Below, one piece after another: positions 14,991 to 23,457 of a DNA stretch of 35,047 nt. Each line of letters opens with the position of its first letter. Positions within the stretch are counted from its first letter, which is position 1. The notes under the pieces were generated by a model that worked only from the letters and a program-made list of their open reading frames with translations, did not search any database and was not told the DNA's origin. The translations under genes and the position numbers were made by a program. This DNA comes from an uncultured Prevotella sp. Its GTDB lineage: Bacteria > Bacteroidota > Bacteroidia > Bacteroidales > Bacteroidaceae. The DNA lies in NCBI GenBank assembly GCA_945834405.1, contig CAMAHD010000012.1, forward strand, positions 1 through 35,047, given 5' to 3'.

Positions 14991-16085
14991 ATGAGTGGAA
15001 CAGAAGATAATCTTCTTTCAGAGCATAGTAAAATACGTATCAAGGACATCGCCAGGCTTTCCGGGGTTTCGGTAGGAACCGTCGACAGGGTTCTTCATGG
15101 GAGACCCAACGTGTCGAAGGCAGCACGGGAAAAGGTTGAGAAGACCCTCAAGGACATGGACTATCGTCCTAATGTGTATGCCAGTGCTTTGGCGTATAAT
15201 AAGTCATACACATTCTATTGCATCATTCCCAAACACTCTTCTGAGGCTTACTGGGAAGAAATAGAGGAGGGGGCTATGGCTGCCTGCCAGCATCGTCGCG
15301 ATTTCAATATCCGTCTGAAGATGCTCTATTACAGACGATTCAGCATAGAGACCTTTGTCAAGGTCACCGATGCCTGTCTGAAAGAAAAGGTGGATGGGGT
15401 AATTGTAGTGCCGTCGAGGCTCGACGCGACCCGTAATTTCACAGAGATCCTGCATGAGAGAAACATTCCCTTTATCCTGCTCGACTCGTATATGCCAGAC
15501 CTTAAACCCCTTTCTTTTTATGGACAAGACTCTTTCTGCAGCGGCTATTTTGCCGGACGTATGCTGATGATGGTGGCATCGCGTGAGAAAGAAATCATGC
15601 TCATGAAACAGATGAAGAATGGCAATGTGGCAAGCAAGCAACAGGAGAACAGGGAAACGGGTTTCCGCCATTACATGCGTGACCATTTTCCTGAAATTAC
15701 CATCACGGAACTGAATCTGCCGCTCGATGAAGAAAGAAGGAGGTATTCCATTATTCTCGAAGACTTCTTCCGCGTTCATCCGCATGTACACCATTGCATT
15801 ACCTTTACCTCCAAGGCTCATATTGTCGGTGAGTTTCTGCAGGGGAGCAACCGCAGAAACGTACAGATCATGGGCTATGACATGGTAGCGAAGAATGCGG
15901 AATGTGTCCGACAGGGTTCCATCTCCTTCCTCATTGCACAGCACGGATATATGCAGGGTTATGCCTGCTTGGAGACCCTCTTTGATGCCATCGTTCTGAA
16001 GAAAGAGGTGAGTCCCGTGAACTATATGCCTATTGAGATACTGACGAAGGAGAACGTGGAGTTCTATAGGCGTACCCAACTGTAA
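14991..16085 (+). CDS. LacI-family transcriptional regulator
   Basis: This 364-residue protein has a LacI helix-turn-helix at residues 15-64 (IKDIARLSGVSVGTVDRVLHG, with the hinge-helix region near ALAYN) and a periplasmic-binding-protein-like effector domain (about 73-364). It probably senses a sugar acid or its intermediate and controls the flanking kdgK-eda and uxaA genes; that is inference from position. The start at 14991 is preferred over 14910, because the longer frame reads through the -7 box at 14957-14964. uxaA follows after 37 nt with no promoter of its own visible. Confidence 0.9.
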   Translation: MSGTEDNLLSEHSKIRIKDIARLSGVSVGTVDRVLHGRPNVSKAAREKVEKTLKDMDYRPNVYASALAYNKSYTFYCIIPKHSSEAYWEEIEEGAMAACQHRRDFNIRLKMLYYRRFSIETFVKVTDACLKEKVDGVIVVPSRLDATRNFTEILHERNIPFILLDSYMPDLKPLSFYGQDSFCSGYFAGRMLMMVASREKEIMLMKQMKNGNVASKQQENRETGFRHYMRDHFPEITITELNLPLDEERRRYSIILEDFFRVHPHVHHCITFTSKAHIVGEFLQGSNRRNVQIMGYDMVAKNAECVRQGSISFLIAQHGYMQGYACLETLFDAIVLKKEVSPVNYMPIEILTKENVEFYRRTQL

Positions 16086-16122
16086 AATAAAGCAAACTTT
16101 TAAAAATACCTACAACTGTAAC

Positions 16123-17619
16123 ATGGAACAAACAATTATCAAAATCAATCCGGTTGACACCGTCGTTGTGTGTCTGAAATCTTTTGAAAAAGGAGAAACA
16201 ATACTTGTTGATGGCAAGTCCATCGTCCTCAATCAGGATACTCCTGCAGGTCACAAGGTGCTCATCAAGGACACCGCTGAAGGAGAAAACATCATAAAAT
16301 ATGGTTATCCTATAGGTCATGCCAAACAAGCACTGAAAGAGGGTGACTGGGTGAATGAGAACAACCTGCGCACGAATCTGAGCGGTACGCTTGAATATTC
16401 ATACAGTCCTGTCAATGAGGATGTTGAAAAGCAATGCGAAAAGCGTTCCTTTAAAGGATATGTCAGAGCTAATGGTGAGGTGGGAACCCGCAATGAGATA
16501 TGGGTGGTACCAACTGTCGGCTGTGTGAACGGAATCGCAGAGAAGCTGGCTCAGCTGCTTCGTCAAGAGACAGCCTGTGATGGAATAGACGCTGTCTATG
16601 CATGGCATCATAACTTCGGCTGTTCACAGCTGAGCGAAGACCACGAGAATACCCGTAAGATACTTCGTGACATCGCTTTGCATCCCAACGCTGGTGGTGT
16701 GCTGGTGCTTGGTCTCGGATGTGAGAATAATCAGCCGGAATTGTTTGAGCAACTGTTGGGTGACTATGACCACGAGCGTATCAAGTTCTTAGTAGTCCAG
16801 AAAGTAGAGGGCAATGAGTTAGAGGTTGGTATGGACATCCTGCGTCAACTCTATGCCAAGGCTCGCGAAGACAAGCGTCAGGAAGTGGGTCTCGACAAAT
16901 TGAGAGTCGGACTGAAATGTGGCGGAAGTGACGGCTTCAGTGGCATCACCGCTAATCCATTGGTAGGAGAGTTCTCTGACTGGTTGGTAGCTCGCGGCGG
17001 AACCACTATCCTGACCGAGGTTCCCGAGATGTTTGGTGCAGAGACTATCCTCATGAATCGCTGTAAGGATGAGCATCTTTTCCAACAGACGGTAAGCATG
17101 GTCAATGACTTTAAGGAGTATTTCCTCAGTCATGGAGAGCCGGTAGGTGAAAATCCCTCCCCAGGCAATAAGGCAGGTGGCATCTCCACGCTCGAAGATA
17201 AAGCCCTGGGCTGTACACAGAAGTGCGGACGTGCTCTTGTATCGGGCGTGTTGAAGTATGGTGACCGTTTGCAGACCAATGGCTTGAATCTGCTGTCAGC
17301 TCCAGGCAATGACTTGGTAGCTTCTACAGCACTCGCTTCAGCCGGTTGTCAGCTGGTATTGTTTACGACAGGTCGTGGAACACCTTTCGGAACCTTCGTG
17401 CCAACGATGAAGATAGCCACAAACAGTTCATTGGCTTCCCGCAAGTCAAACTGGATTGACTTCAACGCAGGCCAGCTGATAGAGGGCAAGAGTATGCCGG
17501 AACTGTTGCCAGAGTTTGTCGACAAGATTCTTGCCGTTGCAAGTGGTGAGGAACTGGCTCGAAACGAGATGAACGATTATCGTGAAATATCTATCTTCAA
17601 AAACGGCGTGACACTGTGA
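16123..17619 (+). CDS. uxaA: Altronate dehydratase (UxaA family)
   Basis: This 498-residue enzyme probably dehydrates D-altronate to 2-keto-3-deoxygluconate, feeding the nearby KdgK and Eda. Residues 1-90 form a SAF-type domain (HAKQALKEGDWVNENN). The rest is the UxaA/GarD catalytic region, with GEVGTRNEIWVVPTVGCVN, LGLGCENNQ, LKCGGSDGFSGITANPLVG and the C-terminal GRGTPFGTFVPTMKIATNS followed by WIDFNAGQL. Galactarate dehydratase is a related alternative, but the kdgK/eda context favours altronate. Its stop overlaps the GTG start of the antiporter gene (GTGA), so the two are translationally coupled. Confidence 0.9.
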   Translation: MEQTIIKINPVDTVVVCLKSFEKGETILVDGKSIVLNQDTPAGHKVLIKDTAEGENIIKYGYPIGHAKQALKEGDWVNENNLRTNLSGTLEYSYSPVNEDVEKQCEKRSFKGYVRANGEVGTRNEIWVVPTVGCVNGIAEKLAQLLRQETACDGIDAVYAWHHNFGCSQLSEDHENTRKILRDIALHPNAGGVLVLGLGCENNQPELFEQLLGDYDHERIKFLVVQKVEGNELEVGMDILRQLYAKAREDKRQEVGLDKLRVGLKCGGSDGFSGITANPLVGEFSDWLVARGGTTILTEVPEMFGAETILMNRCKDEHLFQQTVSMVNDFKEYFLSHGEPVGENPSPGNKAGGISTLEDKALGCTQKCGRALVSGVLKYGDRLQTNGLNLLSAPGNDLVASTALASAGCQLVLFTTGRGTPFGTFVPTMKIATNSSLASRKSNWIDFNAGQLIEGKSMPELLPEFVDKILAVASGEELARNEMNDYREISIFKNGVTL

Positions 17620-18887
17620 GAGGATTCATAGCCCTAAGTCCGCTCGTCATCTTTGTAACGCTCTACTTGGGCGTATCGCTGGTGACGGGCGATTTCTATA
17701 AAATGCCCATCAGTGTGGCATTTCTCACCGCCTCTGTCTTTGCAGTGGCGGTGAGTGGGGGTATGCCCTTGAAGCAGCGTATCTGTACGTTTAGCAGGGG
17801 TGCCAGTTCGGACAATATCATGCAGATGTTGTGGATATTTGTTCTGGCAGGTGCCTTTGCCAATACGGCTAAAGAAATGGGCTGTATACAGGCAACGGTT
17901 GACTTAACCCTATGGCTGTTGCCTGAGAGCATGTTGCTGGCAGGGCTCTTTATTGGTGCATGTTTCATCTCGTTATCCATAGGTACAAGTGTTGGTACGA
18001 TTGTTGCTCTGACACCCATAGCTGCGGGTATAGCCCAGAGCACGGGTGCCACTATGCCTTTGCTGGTGGCTATTGTTGTCGGAGGTTCGTTCTTCGGCGA
18101 CAATCTCTCGTTTATTTCTGACACGACTATTGCTGCCACCCAGACTCAGGGATGTCGGCTGAGCGATAAGTTCCGTGTCAATTCCTTCTTGGTTTTTCCT
18201 GCTGCAATTCTCTGTCTTTCCTTATATGCTTATTTAGGTAAGGATATCCATACCTCGCATGTCGTCAATGAACTCCAGTTCGTGAAGGTTCTTCCATACT
18301 TGGTCGTGCTTTGTTCTGCGGTAGCAGGCATGAATGTGATGGCAGTGTTGACTCTGGGCATTTTGTTCACGGGTGGCATTGGCTTGCTGGAAGGGAGTTT
18401 TGACTGTATAGGATGGTTCCAGTCATTGAATGTGGGAATCATGAATATGGGCGAGCTGATTATCATCACCATTCTGGCAGCAGGACTGTTAGAAGTGGTG
18501 GCGGCTAACGGAGGTATAGATTATATCATCCATGCTGTGACGAAATATGTGAAAGGCAAAAGAGGAGCGGAAGGATGTATCGCTTTTCTGGTGGCAGTGG
18601 TCAATCTATGTACAGCCAACAATACGGTTGCAATCATTACGGTCGGAAATATTGCCAAACGAATCGGTGACCGATATGGTGTGGACAGTAGAAAATGTGC
18701 CAGCATACTTGACACCATGTCATGTTGCATACAAGGATTGATACCTTATGGAGTACAGGTGTTGATGGCAGCTGGACTGTCGGCTGTCAATCCCATCAGC
18801 ATCATTCCATATCTCTATTATCCCATGTGTATCGGCTGTATCACGGTGATTGCCATCATCCTGCGTTTTCCGAAGCGTTATTCTTAA
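17616..18887 (+). CDS. NhaC-type Na+/H+ antiporter-like membrane protein
   Basis: This 423-residue integral membrane protein has about ten to eleven hydrophobic helices. Motifs typical of NhaC/ion-transporter proteins are visible: SIGTSVGTIVALTPIAAGIA, GGSFFGDNLSFISDTTIAA and NLCTANNTVAIITVG. It reads from GTG at 17616, overlapping the uxaA stop by GTGA. This coupling to a sugar-acid dehydratase suggests export of Na+ or H+ linked to uptake of an anionic sugar, or direct transport of an organic anion; neither is shown. No other hexuronate transporter is in the window. Confidence 0.85.
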   Translation: MRGFIALSPLVIFVTLYLGVSLVTGDFYKMPISVAFLTASVFAVAVSGGMPLKQRICTFSRGASSDNIMQMLWIFVLAGAFANTAKEMGCIQATVDLTLWLLPESMLLAGLFIGACFISLSIGTSVGTIVALTPIAAGIAQSTGATMPLLVAIVVGGSFFGDNLSFISDTTIAATQTQGCRLSDKFRVNSFLVFPAAILCLSLYAYLGKDIHTSHVVNELQFVKVLPYLVVLCSAVAGMNVMAVLTLGILFTGGIGLLEGSFDCIGWFQSLNVGIMNMGELIIITILAAGLLEVVAANGGIDYIIHAVTKYVKGKRGAEGCIAFLVAVVNLCTANNTVAIITVGNIAKRIGDRYGVDSRKCASILDTMSCCIQGLIPYGVQVLMAAGLSAVNPISIIPYLYYPMCIGCITVIAIILRFPKRYS

Positions 18888-18890
18888 TGT

Positions 18891-18955
18891 CAACTGCCAA
18901 GACCAACTGCCAAGATCAATTGTCATTATCAACAGTCATTATCAACTGCCAATAT
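18891..18955 (+). repeat. Five tandem degenerate 13-bp repeats
   Basis: Five consecutive 13-bp units fill the gap between the antiporter stop and the next start codon: CAACTGCCAAGAC, CAACTGCCAAGAT, CAATTGTCATTAT, CAACAGTCATTAT and CAACTGCCAATAT. The ATG at 18954 uses the last two bases of unit 5. The 13-bp period is not a multiple of three. Confidence 0.9.
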
Positions 18956-20063
18956 GAACGTTCTACAAAGAAATTTTTTCCGCCTGTTACGCAGCGGTAC
19001 TTTTGGAAGCAAGGAACAACTGGAACCATTGTCAACCTGGAAATGGGACAAACTATATCGGCTCTCCCTGATGCATGGGGTGGCAGCTTTGATATATGAC
19101 GGTATGATGGTAATGAAAGATGATTTCTTTCTGCAGTTGACAGATGCCCAATGGGCTTTGTGGAAAAAGACAGTTGCAGAAACGGAAAATCAAAACAAGG
19201 AGACCGATATCCAACTGTCGGAGGTTTTCACACATCTGAATAAAGAAAAACTGAGACCCATGTTGCTGAAGGGGCAGAGTTTTGCCCAGTTCTATCCTGT
19301 TCCTTCCCATCGTACAGCAGGTGATGTGGATATCTTCTTTCCTTACGACTCGCTGGCGAAGAAAGCTGACCAGTGGGCGAAGGAACATGGGAAAGTGGAT
19401 GAGGGAAATGAAAAGAATTCATTGGTCTATCAGATGGGAGCTGTCAAGGTTGAACACAGGCGTACGCTCTTGTCATTGACCAATCCCCTTCTCAACAAGC
19501 GTTTGCAGAACATCATCAGTAAGGAAACACGTTGCTGCGACTCCTGTTATGCCTATGTCAATGGGACAAAGGTCGAATGTCTGCCCAATAACATCAATCT
19601 TCTGACCATGTTGGTGCGCATCTCTCGCTATATGCTGAACGACGGCATCAGTCTCAAGCAGATTATAGACTTGGGGATGTTCTTGCGCAAACAAGGTGAT
19701 AAAGTCGATTATGTGTTAATGCAGAAATGGTTGGCTAAACTGCAGTTGCAACCGATGGCTCAATTGATAGGCGGTCTCCTGATTGCACTGTTCAACTTCT
19801 CGCCGGATGAAATTCCTTTTATGGACAAGCATAAGACGATAGCCACAGACATCATATTGAATGAGGTATTCCGTCTGAGTGGAGCCCATGCCTACGACTG
19901 GTATTTCACTCAGGGCAAAGACATCTTTGTCAGAGCCAGCAATTCAAACGCCATGTTCTGGCAGATGCGTCACAGTGTTCGTTATTTTCGCTATTGTCCG
20001 GCAGAATCGGTTACGAATTTCCTGTCCTCCTTTGCCCATTCTCTTTCACATATCGAGGAATGA
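18954..20063 (+). CDS. Nucleotidyltransferase-fold protein (NTP_transf_5 type)
   Basis: This 369-residue protein matches the uncharacterised nucleotidyltransferase family often found in Bacteroidota polysaccharide or peptide-modification loci. Key residues are Lys106-Gly107 in LLKGQSFAQFYP, Arg120, and the Asp124/Asp126 pair in AGDVDIFFP, the usual metal-binding pattern. The remainder is helical with no recognised domain. It starts at the end of a five-unit 13-bp repeat and converges on the exopolysaccharide operon, 18 nt from its last gene. Families of this type have been seen in lasso-peptide clusters; no peptide precursor is visible here. Confidence 0.75.
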   Translation: MNVLQRNFFRLLRSGTFGSKEQLEPLSTWKWDKLYRLSLMHGVAALIYDGMMVMKDDFFLQLTDAQWALWKKTVAETENQNKETDIQLSEVFTHLNKEKLRPMLLKGQSFAQFYPVPSHRTAGDVDIFFPYDSLAKKADQWAKEHGKVDEGNEKNSLVYQMGAVKVEHRRTLLSLTNPLLNKRLQNIISKETRCCDSCYAYVNGTKVECLPNNINLLTMLVRISRYMLNDGISLKQIIDLGMFLRKQGDKVDYVLMQKWLAKLQLQPMAQLIGGLLIALFNFSPDEIPFMDKHKTIATDIILNEVFRLSGAHAYDWYFTQGKDIFVRASNSNAMFWQMRHSVRYFRYCPAESVTNFLSSFAHSLSHIEE

Positions 20064-20081
20064 CAAGCCTTTCGTGAGGAT

Positions 20082-21260
20082 CTAATAATGGTCAGTATGC
20101 AGAAAGTCTTTGTTCTGCCTATCTATGTGGCGCACGTTTTTGAGCATCTTCCATGTAAGCTTAGGCAGCATGGTCACTTTGCTCAGTATATGATGCTTGC
20201 GCAGCGCCTTGGGTATGGCACCCGTCAAGGAAAAGCATACGATGAGGAATAACAACCACCATTTGACGGACCAATAGACCGATATCAACAGCATACCGAC
20301 GCTCATCAGCAACGTGAACACCAACAGCATGGAACGGGGTATCAGCATCTGTTGGAGAGTCTTGTCTACATAGTTGATGTTTCCTGTCATGATGGCTCGG
20401 GGAAGTTGGGGTAACATGTTCTGCAGGCTGTTGATTTGTGCCGACATCCATCTGCGCCGCTGACGCTGAAAATTTTCTTCATTGCTCACCTTCTCGTCAA
20501 ATACAGGTATGTGTTCCTCATATCTGATAAAAATGTGCTCTTGCAGAAGCATCTGTTCCAGCTCACGGTCTTCTCCTGCCGTGGATAGGCGGTGAACGTG
20601 ACTCTTAAACCATTCGTATTCGAAACACATGCCTGAACCTATCAGGGCAGATGAGAGTCCTATGAGGTTATGCGCCTTACGGAAGATGGAATTGTTGATT
20701 TCTTCGCTCAGACCATCCAACTGTGCGATACTCCCTTCCGAGTTTTTGGCACAGCGGTGACATTGGATGGCACGGAAGCCACGAAGACAGGACATATTCA
20801 AATAGGAGAGAAAGGTGTCGTTTACTATATTGTCTGCATCCAGAATGATGACGTAATCATATTTCTGTCCGCTGTTCTCGACGTGGTCTATCGCATATTG
20901 CAGTGACTTCGCCTTAGAGCTGTTGTCAAAGCAGGGTTCCAGTACGCTGACAGGCAACTGGCGCAGGGCTTCGTTGGTTGCCGCTTTCATGTGGTCAGAA
21001 ACGACCATCAGATGATATTTGTTTTCGGGATAGGTTTGTTGTAGAAACGACGCTACACTTTTGGTGATGACTCGGTCCTCACCATAGGCGGGAAAAATAA
21101 CCAGAAAAGAATGATAATCCTGTATACCATCGGGCGAGGGTAGGTATTTGGTACGTCGATGGAACAGGAATATCATGGAGAAAAAGAATATATAGAAAGT
21201 AGATGCTGCGGTCAGCATCCAAAGGATGATGTCTGTAAAGTGTAGTGTTTGCCAAAACAT
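20082..21260 (-). CDS. Family 2 glycosyltransferase, membrane-anchored (copy B)
   Basis: This 392-residue GT2 enzyme has one N-terminal membrane helix (about 10-34), a cytosolic GT-A domain and two to three C-terminal helices. Catalytic signatures are all present: IILDADNIV (Asp141, Asp143), AGEDRELE (Glu230, Asp231) and QRRRW (267-271). QxxRW is typical of processive synthases such as cellulose or hyaluronan synthase, so the enzyme may build a polymer and move it across the membrane. It is a paralogue of the gene just upstream (21277-22458), from which it is 16 nt away. It is the last gene of the exopolysaccharide operon. Confidence 0.88.
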   Translation of the reverse strand: MFWQTLHFTDIILWMLTAASTFYIFFFSMIFLFHRRTKYLPSPDGIQDYHSFLVIFPAYGEDRVITKSVASFLQQTYPENKYHLMVVSDHMKAATNEALRQLPVSVLEPCFDNSSKAKSLQYAIDHVENSGQKYDYVIILDADNIVNDTFLSYLNMSCLRGFRAIQCHRCAKNSEGSIAQLDGLSEEINNSIFRKAHNLIGLSSALIGSGMCFEYEWFKSHVHRLSTAGEDRELEQMLLQEHIFIRYEEHIPVFDEKVSNEENFQRQRRRWMSAQINSLQNMLPQLPRAIMTGNINYVDKTLQQMLIPRSMLLVFTLLMSVGMLLISVYWSVKWWLLFLIVCFSLTGAIPKALRKHHILSKVTMLPKLTWKMLKNVRHIDRQNKDFLHTDHY

Positions 21261-21276
21261 AGCTGCGAATGGTGCT

Positions 21277-22458
21277 TCAGGTATTATGATTGATGAATTT
21301 GTTTTTTCTCCGTCCTACTTTCAGGACATTGACGATGGATGAAAGCAGGATGAAAGGTGCATTCAGGAATGATTTGTCCCAGTTCTTGTCAACCAGATAG
21401 TCGGGAGTTGCCAACGCAAAGATAAAACCTACGAAGGCGGTGAGAATCCACCATTTAACAGCCAGTGTAAAATAGATGGGTGGCAATATGCAACTCATCA
21501 CGAGGAGGATAGCCATCATCAAAGTGCGTGGTACGAGCATCCACTGGATGATTTTGTCAATCAGGTCATATTGTTTGTTGATGATTGCCATGGGAAGATA
21601 TTTGATGTTGGCAAGAAGCATGTGGAATTGGGTAGAAACCCAACGGCTGCGCTGCTTGTTGAAATCGTCTGTTTTGCGGGTTTTCTCATCGTATACTAGG
21701 ATGTCGTCAAAATAGTCCACAAAGATATTCTGTCTCATCAGCAGAGATTCCAGTTCCTTGTCTTCCCATGCGGCATTCGTCTTGGTGATATTCTGCTTGA
21801 ACCAGTTGTAATCAAACGCCATGCCACTGCCGGCAATGGCTGCCGACATCCCCAGGGTGACGTGTCCGCGTCGGAAGATGGAGTTGTTGATTTCCTCAAA
21901 GATGGCATCCAGATTGGCAGAAGAAGTGTCGCGGTTCTTTGAAACTCGATGGGCTTGGATAGCCTTCGTGCCGGCGGCTTCATAAGCATTGTTGATTTCT
22001 TCCAGAAATTCGGGCAGTACGATATTGTCCGCATCAAGAATGATCGCTACGTCATAGATCTTGAATTGAGGCAGATTGTTGACGGCGTATTGCAGTGATT
22101 TTGCCTTGGTGCTGTTCTTGAAATTAGGAGTAAGCAGCGTGATGGGAAACTGAGCTAATCGGAAGTTGGTGATTTCCTGTTGATGGTCTGACACGACTGT
22201 CACGTCAAAAAGTCGTTGTGGATAGGTTTGCCCCAGAATAGCCTTTACGGTAGGGATGATGGTATCATCGCGTTTGTAAGCAGGAATAATGACGATGAAA
22301 CGGTTTTGTCGTTTGGCTTGGGGTATGAAGTGGTGTCTGCTGAATAGGGACGCAATGGTATATACGGTCATGTAGATAACCGTCAGCAATACCAGCACAA
22401 ACAGCAGAATATCTACCGCATATAAGATGCCCCAAAAGTCATTCAATATCTGTATCAT
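21277..22458 (-). CDS. Family 2 glycosyltransferase, membrane-anchored (copy A)
   Basis: This 393-residue GT2 enzyme has an N-terminal hydrophobic stretch (about 12-40), the GT-A core and C-terminal helices (about 305-350). Signatures are IILDADNIV (Asp142, Asp144), WEDKELE (Glu232, Asp233) and QRSRW (269-273). It shares plan and many short motifs with the following copy B (KAKSLQYA, EINNSIFR, GSGM), so the pair arose by duplication. The two may make different linkages or act as one complex. The acceptor and donor sugars cannot be read. It follows the third GT2 gene after 81 nt. Confidence 0.88.
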   Translation of the reverse strand: MIQILNDFWGILYAVDILLFVLVLLTVIYMTVYTIASLFSRHHFIPQAKRQNRFIVIIPAYKRDDTIIPTVKAILGQTYPQRLFDVTVVSDHQQEITNFRLAQFPITLLTPNFKNSTKAKSLQYAVNNLPQFKIYDVAIILDADNIVLPEFLEEINNAYEAAGTKAIQAHRVSKNRDTSSANLDAIFEEINNSIFRRGHVTLGMSAAIAGSGMAFDYNWFKQNITKTNAAWEDKELESLLMRQNIFVDYFDDILVYDEKTRKTDDFNKQRSRWVSTQFHMLLANIKYLPMAIINKQYDLIDKIIQWMLVPRTLMMAILLVMSCILPPIYFTLAVKWWILTAFVGFIFALATPDYLVDKNWDKSFLNAPFILLSSIVNVLKVGRRKNKFINHNT

Positions 22459-22539
22459 GATCTTTATTCTTTGTGGTTATTGTCTTCGTATTTGATTCAT
22501 CCTTTGCTCATGAAGAACCGTTCACTTCATCCTCCTTTT

Positions 22540-23457
22540 TCAGGATTCCAGTGGGTGTTTTCTGCCACCAAGGAAATCCCAGATTCCCTGAGCGGTAGAC
22601 CGTGCCAGTTCGGGATGTTTGTGTACGATGTGCGACACGACATTTTTCGGAAATACAATCCCTATCTGATAAGCATAAGCGAGCCAGCAATACCATGTAT
22701 TCAGGTTGCGCTTGGCAAAGAGCAGCCTATTGCGCGTGATGAAGTAGTTTTTCGTGTCACTCATCTTGCCTGTAGTCCGGCTTTCTTTGTGTTTGACCGT
22801 ACAAGCTGGTTCAAACCATAATTGGTAGCCCGCTTGGCGTAGCATGATGGACCAGTCTAACTCCTCATAGTATAGGAAATAACACTCAGGCATCAGTCCT
22901 GCTTTGTCGATAGCTTCCTTCCTGACCATCATGGCAGCACCGTGAAGATAGGGAGTAGGGTGTGCAATCCCGTATTTGCCGTGTTCCTTCTCGCCATAAC
23001 CGATGGCATGATTGCGCAGTGTTATCTTGGAGAGGGGAGCGTAGCCGGCATATTGAATGAGCAGCTCTCCTTCGTGGTCGCAGATGAGCGGACTGACAGC
23101 TCCTATCCTCTCGTCTTTTTCCAATCGTTCTGCCAGGGCATCAATGTCCGTGTCGTTCAGAAGCGTGTCGTTGTTCACTAAGAAGATGAGCTTTCCGGCA
23201 GCTTTCCTGATACCCATGTTGTTGGCACCTGCAAAGCCTCTGTTTCTGTCGCTTCGGATAATCTTTACTGGAAAGCAGACATCATTTCTTTGGTATCTTT
23301 CTTCCAGCCTGTCTGCCTCGTTGTCTGTCGAGCCATTGTCCACTACAATCACTTCCAGTCTCCTCTTTGTGCGAGGGATGGAGTCTATCATCTCACAGGT
23401 GTCAGCTATGCCATGATAATTGATGGTTATGATGGAAATGTCATACTCGGGATGCAC
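22540..23457 (-). CDS. Family 2 glycosyltransferase (rhamnosyltransferase-like)
   Basis: This 305-residue soluble-looking GT2 enzyme has a classical N-terminal core: ISIITINYHG, IVVDNGSTD, RNRGFAGANNMGI and LVNNDTLLND (the DxD position reads NND), plus FYLLYYEELDW-like sequence (CYFLYYEELDWSIMLRQAG). These features match dTDP-rhamnosyl-type transferases that add single sugars to a lipid-linked repeat. It has no strong membrane helix. Its start overlaps the ligase/polymerase gene by 17 nt, a sign of tight operon structure. Confidence 0.88.
   Translation of the reverse strand: MHPEYDISIITINYHGIADTCEMIDSIPRTKRRLEVIVVDNGSTDNEADRLEERYQRNDVCFPVKIIRSDRNRGFAGANNMGIRKAAGKLIFLVNNDTLLNDTDIDALAERLEKDERIGAVSPLICDHEGELLIQYAGYAPLSKITLRNHAIGYGEKEHGKYGIAHPTPYLHGAAMMVRKEAIDKAGLMPECYFLYYEELDWSIMLRQAGYQLWFEPACTVKHKESRTTGKMSDTKNYFITRNRLLFAKRNLNTWYCWLAYAYQIGIVFPKNVVSHIVHKHPELARSTAQGIWDFLGGRKHPLES

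Noticed and set aside
15204..16079. Minus-strand frame of 291 codons inside the LacI-type gene
   Set aside because: It shadows a recognisable LacI protein and has no convincing start or family features.
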